A stretch of DNA of 64,000 nucleotides from Apiospora phragmitis (lineage: Eukaryota; Ascomycota; Sordariomycetes; Amphisphaeriales; Apiosporaceae): the NCBI GenBank assembly GCA_038363925.1, contig JAQQWL010000007.1:310001-374000 (forward strand), given 5' to 3'. A model generated the notes under the pieces. It was given only the letters and a program-made list of their open reading frames with translations. It did no database searches and was not told the DNA's origin. This document shows, one piece after another, positions 1-11,496 of this stretch. Numbering within the stretch: the stretch's first letter is position 1; each line of letters begins with the position of its first letter. A program made the position numbers and the translations under genes.

Positions 1-1265
1 ACCATCAATTGATTGTGTAGGTGTACGTGCAGCATCCCAAGGCGTATGGTCCCGACACAGATCCGCCATCGCATTGTCGAGCTGCGCCACGAGCGTGCCG
101 CCGACGCTCAGCGCGTGTAGGACCTTGCGCGCGCCGCTCTGCGAGAGGGCGTAGCCGGCGCTGCACGTCGGCCCGCCGCTGAAGTGGACCCAGCGCGTTC
201 GCGGCTCGCGGCGCAGGTCGCCGCCGATCCAGCTCGACGCGTTCTGGGCCGGGGGCATGGTCTCGTCGTTGCGCAGGGCGTAGTAGGTGTAGCGCGCGGA
301 GGTGCGGTCGACTACCTCGTGGCCGGGGATGCGCTCGGGGAAGGTTTCGCCGCAGTGGCCGAGCCAGAGGAGGTCCCAGTCGTCGCCGTAGGGGGAATGG
401 GGTCGTCGTGGGGGAGGCGGATGATGCGAGGGGGCCGAAGAAGTGGCATCGCCCACAATGGCAGCGGGCTGCTCGCGGCCGGCTGGGAGGTTGTTGGCCT
501 GGAAGACGGGCTCCTGCTTCGCCATGCCTAGCAGGAGGCGCGCACCCTCGGCGATGTCCATCAGCTGTTGCTTGAATCGGACGTCCCAGTCAGCGTCGTC
601 TTCCAAGAACAGCGCGCTCGAGATATTTTCTTCCACCATCCTATATACACCGCTGTCTCGTTAGCATGCACATGTCAAAAGACCTTCCGTCTATCTATAA
701 TGATTAGCAAATCAAGGGGCCCCCACGTTCGAATGGCATTCATCTGACTCCTCCACGATCCGATCCCGCCGTCTCGCCACCCTTGCCGGTCCACGCCCAG
801 CGGCAGCGCCTTGTCGGGGACGTCCACGCCCCGGATGGCCCGGACCCAGTCGAGCTTGATGCCTGTCAGCGTGGAGACCAGGGACAGCGCGTCGCGCTTG
901 TCCGTGCGATCGGGGAGGTTGATGACAAACACTTTCTCGAAGCCCAGCGTCGCGTTCGTGATGCGCGCGATATCCTCCTCTTCTTCATTCGATGCAGTGG
1001 CAACAGGCTGCTGCTCCTCGCTTGCTGACGGGGACTGTCCCACCTCCAGCATCGCCGGGATGGAGCTGGGGAGTGTCGATGTGATTGCCGGCAGGAGGCT
1101 AGCTACTGCCAGAACGACCAATGCGATAGTGGTGGCAAACCCCAATTGCGATCTCTTCGGTCCCGACTTCTCTTTGTTGGATGGGCCCGAGAGCAAGGAA
1201 TTGAGGGCATCCCTCCCAACAAGCCAGGCCAGCAACATGGCCCAAAACCACGACGGAGGTTCCAT
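1..1265 (-). CDS. GT25-family glycosyltransferase, type II membrane protein (3' end cut by window edge)
   Basis: The product resembles family 25 (LPS-type) glycosyltransferases, which transfer sugars in the secretory pathway. Exon 1 runs 1265-727 and exon 2 runs 640 to beyond the edge. The 86-bp intron at 641-726 restores the frame exactly. An N-terminal hydrophobic anchor lies at about residues 43-60, followed by a short acidic stem. The GT25 start motif VFVINLPDRTDKRD is at about residues 112-125. Just after the splice comes ALFLEDDADWD, the metal/nucleotide-binding ExD signature of the family. Further on, SGGPTCSAGYALS matches the conserved family block. The frame stays open to position 1, although the last about 30 bases could already be a second intron. 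The ATG at 1265 was chosen because the in-frame sequence upstream does not look coding. The family assignment is firm; the donor sugar and acceptor are unknown. Confidence 0.8.
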
Positions 1266-2355
1266 CGTGTAAATTGGTCTGCAAGAAATCGCGAAGAAGG
1301 AAAGAAACAGGACGTAGTCACTGACTAACACGGAAAACTTGGCATTTGACGGTTTTATGTGTTTTCTGGCTCTGACATTTGTTTTGAGTCTCCCCACCAG
1401 GGGTTCTGGGGAACCAACGCCCCCCTGGCCAAATTTGTCCCGTCCCAAACCTGAAACACATTCACGATTCCAGAAGCTCCCAGGCAACCAATCCGAGCAG
1501 AATATCTGACAAAATGAAACACGATAACCGCAATCAAAAGGGTGAAGCTTATCGCGAGATATAACATCGGGTCCACAACAGCGCCTGTTCAAACTTTGCC
1601 CGAGAAGAGCGAAGAACCGAGCGAAAGCGGCTCGACCAAAGCGGGCTCGCTCTCAATTGATACCATACGTATTGGAAGGTGAGAATAAGCAACACTGCAT
1701 GATCTGGACCAGTGAATGACTTAGTGTGTGTGATGTGATGCGATGTGATGTAGTCGTCCAAGTCAGGTTGGTTGTTGCGAAGAGCTAAACAGCATTAGGA
1801 GTTCCAGGCTGATGTGTATAAGCGACACCCTATATATACCCTCAACACTGATAAAGCTGATACATACGACCGTATCTTCCTGAATACTCGGGATCCCGTC
1901 CGTTCTCCTATATATAAGCAGCAGAGAGCCGAATTAGTACTAGGATCGGTGACGATCTGGGAATCCTCGGCGTTGTATGTTTTTGCATTTTTTGGTCGGC
2001 TTTTCTAGTGGGCGCTGCAGCACCCGGTCAACCCCTCTGGAATGACGGCATATTACATCTGCATGCAATCGACACACAATAAGGACAGGAATGCAGGACA
2101 GAAACAGTTCGAGCTATGCATAATAATGTCTTCTCCAGTTTGTATTTGTTCTTTTTCTAGACCGCCGTAGTCATGTCCAATCTGCAGAGCGTTGCGCCAA
2201 ACATGAACAACCGTCATTCAGCGCTACGCCATTGAGGTCGCTCAGCAAGTAAATACCATGTAAGTGATCATCGTCACCGACCATCTTGTTCTTCCATCAG
2301 TATTCCGTTACTATCCATATATAAAGGGAACGGACCCCAAATCCTTCAGTTCAGT
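1266..2355. other. intergenic region
   Basis: This lies between the GT25 start and the transaldolase stop. It carries several TATATA-type tracts (about 1832-1840 and 1908-1916) and a mix of AT- and GC-rich blocks. I see no convincing gene or RNA. Confidence 0.6.
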
Positions 2356-3577
2356 TCACTTATGCGCGGACACCAACTCTTCCAACTTCTCCTGCCGCTC
2401 GCAGAAGATGTTGATGGCCTGAATGATCTTCCCCTCGCTCTGCCCATTGGCGCTGCGCGTAAAGGCTAACCGCCACGCGCTCTCATCGTCCACGATGGCG
2501 CTGTAGTCCGCGAATGAAGAGCTATCGTCCGTCTTTCGCTGGAAGACCGAGCCCGTGTCGCCCTCCAGGGGTTGGCCGGCGTCTCGGCCAGCTTCTTGAG
2601 CAGCGGCGGCGACACGGTGATGTGGTGCGCGCCCGCCAGCATCATGACCTCCTGGATCGACGTCAGGCTCGCCGGCAGCACCTGCGTCCGGCTGCCGGTT
2701 TGCGCGTAATAGCGCTGGGCCGCGCCGCAGAAGGCGAAGGCTTTGTTCGCGTCCACGTAGCTGTTTGGGGTTTCCACGATCAGTGTAATGTTTAAGAGGC
2801 AGAGAGAGAAAGCTTACGTTTCATCGAAATGCACGCGCAGCTCATTGATGTACGGCGCAATGTAGGTGCACCCCGCATGCGAGGCGAGCGCCGCCTGCTC
2901 CAGGCAGAACATGGTGGTGGCGAGCGTCGCCATCTCTTGCTTCTCGAGCTCGCGGCAGGCTTGCATCCCTTCCCACGTCGCGGGGATCTTGATGCACACC
3001 CGCTTCACGTCGTATTTGGGGTCCAGGTCCTGGAAGATGGCCACAATGCGCTTCGCGTTGGCGATGGTCTTGTCCTTGTTGTACGAGTACACGGGGTTCG
3101 TCTGGATGTGCGAGTAGCCCGTCAGGTAGGGCACGATGCGGAGCGCCAGCTTGACCATCATGACCTCGACCGCGAACTCGGCGAGGCCGACGCCCGCGTG
3201 CTGGGCGTGGTGCGACTGCGCGTAGGCCACGGCGCTGCGGATGAGCTCGGCGTGGAGGGCGCCTCCGTTTGCATCGAGACGGGCTAGTTCACCATACGCA
3301 ATAGCCTGTAGGTTGGTCGTCAGAATGTCAATTTACATCTCTACTACTGACGGACTAGCTTGAGATTTAGATGAGGGGGTGGGACATCTGACTTGGTTGG
3401 AAGTGCAGTCCACGAAGGGACCCAGGTCTCGAGCCACTGTGTCGGATGTTCAGCACAAGTAGGTAGGTAGGTGTTCCCTGGCGTCGCAAACATGTACTTA
3501 CCTTCATGGTCAAAGGTGTCGCAGTCGACCTTGGAGTGGCGACGGAGTACATCTAACAATGTCTCAGGACTCGCCAT
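2356..3577 (-). CDS. Transaldolase family protein (apparent one-base frameshift near 2565)
   Basis: Transaldolases move a dihydroxyacetone unit between sugar phosphates in the non-oxidative pentose phosphate pathway. Four exons fit: 3577-3502, 3436-3393, 3305-2818 and 2760-2356, with introns of 65, 87 and 57 bp. Splicing yields the hallmark DCTSNQAIAYGEL near the N terminus, and IKIPATWEG carrying the Schiff-base lysine. The usual late blocks QVLPASLTSIQEVMMLAGAH and ITVSPPLLKKLAE follow. Immediately after, the frame breaks: one missing base near 2563-2567 switches from TPANPW to GDTGSVFQRK and on to a normal C terminus ending SAHK. With one base added, the coding length is exactly 338 codons (337 aa). 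Without it, an unrelated tail ends at 2466. The sequence differs from the canonical TAL1 type, so it may be a paralog with a different donor preference. Confidence 0.82.
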
Positions 3578-5030
3578 TGTGTGATGGACTCGATGAGTTG
3601 CGACGGTGACGAGCTATTCAAATACAGAACCCGAAGAGAACAAATTGCGCAAGATCTCTCACAGACGAGGCTTATCTTGATTGAATAACTATGTGTGCGT
3701 CTGTATAAGCAAACTCATATTATGGTATTGGTTTTATCAAGAGCATCAATTTCTGCCATTTCTCCCGAAGTCCACATCATCTGGTGATGCGTCGGAGTTT
3801 CCTAAAACGCATCAATCGTAGCGAGGACCGGAGGAGGGGAGATGGCGGGGTTTAGGTAACAAGTGACCACTTCTTTGGGCCAACAAGATGTTTCCATGAT
3901 TAATTTAAGGTTTCTACTCAAAGGAAGCTGCATCGTAATTACTTCTCACGATGTCGCGTCTGCAATGAACTCAAGTGTCAAGCGCATTCATTTGTAAGCT
4001 GCGAGCTGAGGTACGTACGACTCGATGAAGTAAGCCGAGACGAAGATCGAGAATTGAATCCCTGCATGGCTTATTCTTAGCTGTTCGGTTATCTTTAGTA
4101 AACAAGGGGCCAGCTCCAGCTCTCGTCCGATACTTTTGGGGTTCAGCTGGTTTTGGGAGGTACGTTTCCGGGCCAGGGTTGCGAATAAGCCGCAAACACT
4201 GGAACGGGATGATTTACCCTGGAATAGCGGCCTCATTCCCCAACCACGAACGCTTCAATCTGGCATGGCAATATCACCAGTCTAGGCACCTGTCTTCAAA
4301 GCGTTGACCGGGAGAAACTAGCATTGATTGAAATTGGGCGTCTGGGTAGGCATATACCCGTATGCACTTACTATGGAAGGAGCTTGAGGTCAATTACAGC
4401 GGGGCTTAACTTGGGGCCGTTTAGACGTGCAGCAGATCAACCCCAACTTCCATTATCATCATCAACCATCTGGCTTCTCCAATTCATCAACATCACAACG
4501 GCCTTGGCCCGTACACCATAACCAACGATTGGCTTCTTCCTCAGTCTGTATCCGGATCCGTAAATAAAGAAAAGCGTCTTTTGTCCTGATCATCTACCAT
4601 GACTGCATCCGGTAACCAAGTGGGGCCCGAGGCGAGGAAGAAGGCCTGGAATGTGATGAGCCTGACGACAAGACATACTTGGCTCCCGGAATGCTCAAGT
4701 CGGTACCTGCAGGTTGCCCTGCCAGGCGCCATAGAATAGGTAACCAGGCATTATATCATATTCAATTACCTCAAGTTCGCTGCATCTTGTCCTCGGTTGT
4801 CCATCGTCTTTGTCCCTCATTCATCTTGCTTTCTTTTCATCTTTGGTTTCACTTCGTCCACATCGCCCTCCCCTTTCTTTCTCTTCTACCACTACGCTTT
4901 CGGTATCGTGCGAATGCGAATGGAGCAGCCGCCTCGGACTTACGATTGAAGAAGTTGGGAGGTAAACTAGATAATGATAACGCCTTTTGTGGCGATGAGA
5001 TCACACAGCAGACGAAACTCCACCCACACC
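3578..5030. other. intergenic/promoter region
   Basis: This 1.45-kb gap separates the divergent transaldolase and the 5-kb locus. A pyrimidine-rich tract at about 4810-4890 precedes the start at 5031, as is common in fungal promoters. Short open frames here show no coding character. Confidence 0.5.
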
Positions 5031-7250
5031 ATGTTCTCACAACAATCCAGCCAGCCCGCCGGGGACGACGACTACGCCCAGCAGGCTCACCACTTCAAGC
5101 TTGTTCCGAATAAAAAGCCGTCACCCATTCTGGTCTATCAGAATGTCCCCCTGGAGAACCGCGCGCGCCCCGACATCACCCCCAGCGATCCCACGTGGGG
5201 GGGAGATGCTGGCCTACTTCAGCACCCTCATGAGCACACCCGGCATGACCTTGGACCAGATCCTGAGAGATCACTTTACCCCGCACGAGCTTCGAAAGTT
5301 CATGCCGACCATTGACGAGCCTTTCGCCAAGTGGCAGCGCGAGGATACCGAGCTGTTCAAGAGGACGCTCGAGACCAGATTCAAGGGCGTGCTGCCCACG
5401 CTGGGCATGAAGATGACCATGCTCTACTTCGGTCTCCCGGTCGCCCCCATGAAGCTCGGTGGGAACCAGTACGTCACTACGAGTGACTTGATGGAGCCCC
5501 AAGACGAGGTCGTCATCGAGCGGGATCCCCTAGACTTCTTGGACGGCTACAAGCAGAGGTGCTTCGGCCTCCCACCTAGCGGTATATTACACACCAATCA
5601 ACAGCGACGGGGTATATCGTTGGCAGCTGACACCTATTATAGAAGTCACCTATATTCCCATGGGTCCTGCTCCCAGGAGGGACGAGACAGAATCCCTCGG
5701 TCTGCATGGTGGGAACCTAGAGGATGAGGATCTGGACCTTCTCGATTCCGAGTCTCAATGCGATGAGGAGATGGAATCACAGCCACAAGATGGCTCTGTC
5801 ACAGAGCTCGGTCTCCGAGGTGGGAGTGGTTCACCGCCAAGGTACGTACGCAGATTGAACTACCAAGACGATAGGTACTGACATACACAGCACTTTCCGA
5901 ATGTATGGTCGTCAGGGGCAAGCCGATGTGGCCGAGGGTATGAGGGCCTGGCCCGAGGGTTGACCCGGCTTCTATCGCTCAATACTGCGGAGCGAGATGT
6001 CGCACTCATCTTCACCATACTCTCGCCCAGTAATGGGCGTACCGAAGTAAAGGCCACTGTCCAAGTACCCATCGCCGTTCCTGATGCTGATGAGGAAGGA
6101 GCCCTGAGCGACGTCTTGGCCCGCATTGAAGCCCAGGAGTCCCCCAGGGTATTCATCCGTAAGGGCAGGGACGAGGCACCGGGAACCTTTGAGCCCAAGC
6201 CTTTGGAGGGTGGCATCGCCACGATCACCATCAAGGGTAAGGACGGCCTGGAGCGCGTTGGGTACCTGCGAACCGCATCGCGACCCAACCTGAACCACAG
6301 CGTCGCCCAGTATGCCCCCGGCTATCAACACACGATCAACGCCTTGATCGGCTCGCATCACCAATATGTCACGTTCCCGGAAGTGGTGGGCCCGGCCGGG
6401 CCCGTTTCCATCTACAGCTGTGAAGATCTGCCCCAGAAGCTGGTTTCGGACATGGCCACCCACACGTATTGCAGCATCAAGGCCAAGGTCAAGCCCCTCG
6501 ATCCCCACATCGTCCCCGTCATCCTTCCCGACAGCCAGAACTTCCACAAGTCCAACGCCATTGAGCTGTTCAGGCAGAACCTCGGGGATCTAGAGGGGCT
6601 GAACCGCGTCGTCGAGCATGCCCTGTCTCGCCAGCCGCATCGAGGGCAACACACCACGGGTATTCATATTTTCTTCCCGGGAGAGGACTTCCAAGACGGT
6701 GATTATCAACAGGCAGTCTTTATTGAGCTCGCGGACGGCAAAGCCACCCAAGCTGCCCTGGATCAGTGGTCCCAGAAGGTCGGGGGGTCGAAATACTACA
6801 ACCCGGCCGGGGTTTCCCTCGTCGCGCTGCCGTGGTATGACACCTACATCCTGTCGATGCCGCACTCCATGCAGACGGCGCCGGACTACAAGCCAGTCGA
6901 GGTTCGCCTCCACGAGTGCACCCTAGACTTGTTCAAGCTTCGGGTCTCGACGCATCTGTACACCAATCTTTACCAGCCTTATAGCAAGGAGCATACGCTC
7001 ATCCTCGAGGACGATACCCGCAGCTACCGCCACATCATCGCATTCGGATGCACCGAGGCCAACTGGCGGCGAATTCGCCTGCGGTTCATGTCCCAAAATA
7101 TCCAGATTACCTTGAAAACACAGGACCAGGAAGTAAGATGGAGTAAGTTTTGATGCGTCATAACCTCAAATTTGGCCCAAGAGACGCGTGTTGACCTTTA
7201 TACAAACAGATGCCAAGGAACTCTCTTACTTTGGTCCAAGCTACTCTTAA
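5031..7250 (+). CDS. Unknown protein, N-terminal part of the 5-10 kb locus (ends at an in-frame TAA or splices into the next frame)
   Basis: I do not recognise a family. The start at 5031 (MFSQQSSQPAGDDD) has better context than the in-frame ATG at 4974. Exon 1 must change frame within the G7 run at 5197-5203; one G too many separates DITPSDPTW from EMLAYFSTLMSTPG. Intron 1 is 5582-5642. Intron 2 is either 5846-5890, which keeps the frame, or the better GTACGT donor at 5842 to 5890. The second choice requires one extra G near 5950 and gives a more natural sequence (GMRAW then ARGLTRLLSL). The exon to 7142 encodes a smooth, acidic, soluble region without recognisable motifs. After the donor at 7143 the CAG acceptor at 7209 leads to TAA at 7248. 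A weaker AAG acceptor at 7251 skips the stop and fuses in frame with the next entry, giving about 1,605 aa. Confidence 0.6.
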
Positions 7251-7251
7251 G

Positions 7252-10067
7252 TCCAATTGGACTACGTCCCACCGGGGGGAATAGGGGCTGCAAGTTCCTC
7301 CGAGTCCTACACCGGGAGCTCCCATCACGCCTCGGTGAAGAGCGGGAGCACCGGTTTCAGTCCTTTCGGCGTCAAATCTTCTGTCGGGTCGACCAAGTCG
7401 TTTGAGACGTCAAAGAGCCAAGAGATTGCCGATAACCTCTACAGGACGTACTCATCGCGGCTCAACGACTTCATGCAAATGAAGGGATCGGACAACAGTA
7501 TGCGCGACCTGACGGTCTGGGACACACCCAGCATCTTCACCAACCCGATGAAGCCGGTGATGCCCCTCCACGCTCCGTCCCTGGAGTCGGTGATCCGGAC
7601 CGGCCCCGATGTCCCGGCCATCACACTGGGCATGCGTACAGCCACAGAGATGGCCCGGTTGGAGCGCGAGGTCCACACCCTACGTGGGCAGCTGCTGGAC
7701 AGGATCCGGGTGTGCCCCTACATCGACTGTGAACAGCGCTTCAGCTTCCTGGATACCCAAGGATTCGAGCGGCACATTAAGTACGAGCACAAGATCCTCC
7801 AATGCTCCCTCTGCACCGCCTTCCCGCCCCCCAACGGCAAGGATCTCGACATCGACCGCTCCCTGCTGTCCATGGACCGGGAACAGATCCTTCAGCACAT
7901 GTCGGATGTGCACGTCGAACAGCTGCAGAGTTTCATACTGCCCCCCAAAGGCGCGGGGCGGGGGTCCAAAGTGTGGGAAAAGGCGACCCCTGAACAAAAG
8001 AAAAAGGTGCAGCTGATCCTCTTCCCGTTCTGCATCCACTGCGGCCGCCACGAGCTGAAGCTGGACGACCCGGAGGACATGTTCTACCACCACCTCACCT
8101 GCCGCGGCAACGACGCCGAGAACCGCAAGCGCCTCACGCCCGCGCCCTTCTGCAAGGCCTGCGGCGGGCCGGCCACGACCAACACGTACGGGCAAATTCG
8201 GTGCGCCGACGCGGCGTGCGCCATCCACGACCCCAACGTCGAATGCAACAAGGACTGCTGCGAGAAGTGCGGCTTCAACCAGTCCGGCTGCTCCAAGGCG
8301 TACCGTACCAAGCACGGCCACTTTTGTAGGGCGCTGCCGGGCGGCGACTGGGATGGCGTGAACCGGTTCTGCCCCTTCTGCGGCATCTTCGTCGAGGACC
8401 TCGACGCCGAGGAGCAGGAGGAGCACATCTGGCTCTGCCGCGAGCGGCCGCAGCCGCGGCCGACCAAGTGCCCGAGCTGCGACGAGTCGTCCGCGACGCT
8501 GCTGTATACCCCGCAAGAGGTGCAGCGCCACCTCGAGACCTGCCACGGCGGCTCGGCGCGGTGCCCGTGGTGCGAGGAGTACCTGGTGGGCAAGTCGACG
8601 CAGCTGGAGTGGTCCGACGGCGCCAAGCACTACCACTTCGCCCACCACATGGGCCAGGTAGCGCCCAGCGTGCGCACAGAGACCGAAGACGGTGCGATCC
8701 CGGGCTCCCAGTGCCCCTACTTCCACGAGTGCGGCGCCCACACGACCGACATGAGCGGCGACCAGTGGAGCCGCCACATGGAGCGGAACCACCCGACCCG
8801 CACCTTCTACCCGAACGGCATGCCGGACTCGAACCGGAGCGGGCCGCCGTCGGGCTACAGCAGCCACTCCCTCTCGGCGAACAGCCACCACAACAAACAT
8901 GGCAAACGCGTGGGCAACCACGGGGCTCATAAGCTAACCGCAACTGTGCCCGGTTCCAGCAGCCACAGCAGCGGCAAGAAGCGCCCTCATTCTCACGACA
9001 TGCCTCCTCCTCATCCTGCTGCTGCTTCTTCTGCTTCAGCGGGGAGCGGCGGCCTCTTCAGCAAGGATACATGGGGCAGTGCCATCGTCGACGACGACGA
9101 TAGCGAGTGGTCATACGAGTCCAACGGCAAGCGGCGCAAGGTCTCGTTCGAACACGACCCGACCTACGCGCAGTCCCATTCTCACGGCAGCGCCAAATAC
9201 GAGCCCTATGAGTACATGGACACGCGGCAGGACTCAGACCAGGGACAGGACCTGGACCAAGATATGGCGGGTGCGCCACCGCAGTCGCCGCAGCAGCACA
9301 AGAAGAAGATACCGGCGGCCAAGGGTAAGGGCACGCCAGCCAAGCCCGCCACCCAGGCCACCAAGACTGCTACTGGCGCCGCCGGTGTATCTACTGCTAC
9401 GACTGGAGGGGAGCATCCCCCAGGCTGGCCCTGGAAGGATATATACGTTTCGTCCAAGACCACCAAGAAGGCCTCGTCGACGCCCACGACGGCGACAGCG
9501 CCGGTGGTAGGAGAGCGTGTGCCCGGGGAGCCGTATATTGCTGAGATCACGTCGATCATCCGGCCGGGACAGCAATATCAGCAACACCAGCAAGAACAGC
9601 ATCATCAACAGGAAGAAGAAGTACGAATGCCATCGCCCACAGCGGCGGCACCACAGGTGGGACCTCGTGGGCCGGGGGAGCCCTACATTGCCTCGATCAC
9701 GCCCATCATCCGGCCCACGCCGGTGGCGAGCGTCGAGGGGGAGGGGGAGGAGGAGGAGGGGGATGTGATAAAGACGGGGCTTTTTGCAGGGACGCCGCGC
9801 GCCTCGGGACGCAAAACCCGTCCCACAGCCGCCAAGCTGGCGAGCGAGGCCGAGGCTACAGCGGCGGCTACTCCGGCTGCAAGTACTGGGCGCCGGGGTC
9901 AGACACCGGCTAAGTCGCCGACGAAGACTACGGCCAATACCAGGACTACCCGGTCGGTTTCTCTGGCCGAGGAGACGGCAAGTCTGCCGCCGCCGACGGA
10001 GGAGCCTGCAGCTGCGAAAACTACTCGGGCGGGGTCGCCTGCTAAGAGGGGTCGGCCACGCAAGTAA
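7252..10067 (+). CDS. Zinc-finger-rich protein with C-terminal AT-hook (probably the C-terminal part of the 5-10 kb locus)
   Basis: This is a single open frame of 938 codons. About nine Cys/His clusters lie between about 7710 and 8800, among them CPYIDCEQRF...H-x4-H, FCIHCGRH, FCKACGG, CCEKCGF, FCPFCGIF, CPSCDES, CPWCEEY and CPYFHECG. They mix C2H2 and zinc-ribbon-like spacing. The tail is disordered and basic or Ser/Ala-rich. It has an NLS-like KRRKVSF (which also fits an RVxF PP1-docking motif) near 9127-9150, a duplicated segment PGEPYIAxITxIIRP (about 9520-9564 and 9675-9719), and a final KRGRPRK, a classical AT-hook. A nuclear, DNA-associated role is inferred. The first ATG is only at 7473, yet the sequence from 7257 already looks coding. 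That favours splicing from the upstream exon over an independent gene. A 416-codon antisense frame here is a GC shadow. Confidence 0.7.
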
Positions 10068-11496
10068 AGGGTAGGAGATGCAAAGGTAATAGAGAGGGCT
10101 GTCAGGGGTGTGTAGAAGGAAGAGAGAGAGACACGGGATGGAATGGGGTTGACTCGACAACCCTCCATCACCACATTCATTCATTCGTTCATTTGATCAC
10201 TCATTCTTTATCATTTCAGTGGTGGATTTCCTATGTCTCTTTTAACACTCGCTTGGGGTTTGGGTTCAGGATATGCCTGGAAAGGGAAGAGGAAAGGGGA
10301 AGTTGGGCTATTTGGGTTTGGGCTATGACTTGGACGCGATGGATTTACTTACTGGGTTTTGTTTTGTCTTTAGATAGTTGGTGTAATAATTGAAATGTGA
10401 CTCATTAATGCTCTACGGAAAAGACCTACATATCCACTTCGAACTTGAACCGTGACTTCTGCGGTGTTGTATACTCGCCAGCCAGCGAGGGCAGCAGGTC
10501 AGTTGCCCCTGACGTCAAACTCCGTTTGGCTGTGTACGACCTTGTTACCGAAATAACATTGATCACACCACTTACTTACTGCTCATAATCGCGCCTTCTC
10601 CAATGCAGCAGCCGCGTCTTGACACGTATTTGGCAACTTATCAGAGCCGGGGAGCAAGAGAGAAGGAAGGGGAGAGTGAGACGACGGCGCGAATGCAGCT
10701 CGGGGTTATCGGCTGATCCGAGATGGGGTGGCGCTGCGTAACATAGTATGCCTAAAATCGGAAGCGCCTCCCTCGGAACTAAAATCCGGAGGAGGTGGAT
10801 GCACTGCGTGGAAGGTAAGCTGACTCCCCATCTCTCATTTGTGGGCGGTGATGTAAATGCGCAGCAGCAGCAACATGCGGTTCTGATGGAGTTGTCATTG
10901 TTGGTGTTGGATTTCGGATCTTCCACGGAACACTCTGTCCCCACGAGAGCTCGGCCGTCGTTTTTTTCTTTGCTTGCTTGTTCCTGTTTTTGGGTTGATG
11001 CTGATTGGCTGGGATGTCTAGGTTGGTAATTCAGCATTGCTGATTGGCCAATGCATGAGCCACAGCAACCCCTGTCCGCTGAGCTCGGCCGCGAACCAGG
11101 TCGATGGTGCTTCTTCGGCTTCGGTGTAAGTTCAGAGGCATGGCCGCCTATATAGGGGTCCATTGCACTGCATTGCTCGACTAAAGTCATTCATTCATGC
11201 TCTCCCATAATTACCATCTCATCCAAAAGTTCAACATAGCCCAACAAAGCATTTATTTGCCTTATTTTACGCAACCCACAACTCGTTGCAAACAAACGAC
11301 AACAACACCAACCTTGGTCCTTCGGTTTGACAACAAAGCTCCAGACTCCAGTTGACATTGCCGGGACTGCTGCTCGGACCAAACAGCCCATTACATCAAA
11401 AGGGTGCCTTTGTTCTTGTCTATCAACGCGTCCAAACTTTCGGATTGGACCCCTCCGCTCTGCGTCCGGGCCATCAACACATCATCACACCACACA
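10068..11496. other. intergenic region with iron-transporter promoter
   Basis: The first about 350 bp are the 3' flank of the zinc-finger gene. The remainder is the promoter of the iron transporter, with CCAAT boxes near 11003-11052 and a long 5' leader rich in CA and AAC. Confidence 0.5.
11028..11047 (-). promoter_or_regulatory. candidate CBC-HapX site
   Basis: On the minus strand, CCAAT (11047-11043) is followed 12 bases later by ATT (11030-11028), fitting the published CSAAT-N12-RWT HapX/CCAAT-complex pattern. The box is part of the palindrome ATTGGCCAAT at 11043-11052. It lies about 450 bp upstream of a Ccc1-type transporter start, a known HapX target class in aspergilli. Function here is inferred. 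Confidence 0.4.

Noticed and set aside
4974..5030. In-frame upstream ATG of the 5-kb locus
   Set aside because: Poorer context, and the added residues look like leader sequence; 5031 is preferred.
5891..5963. Strong GTACGT donor at 5842 read without correction
   Set aside because: It leads to TGA at 5961 unless one base is added. It is kept only as an alternative in the gene entry.
7680..8930. 416-codon antisense frame under the zinc-finger gene
   Set aside because: High-GC shadow. It is Ala/Val/Arg-rich, and the plus frame has the ordered Cys/His motifs.
10576..11190. 204-codon minus-strand frame divergent from the iron transporter
   Set aside because: It covers the CCAAT-rich promoter, includes CCCCC and low-complexity runs from repeat DNA, and shows no domain or codon bias.
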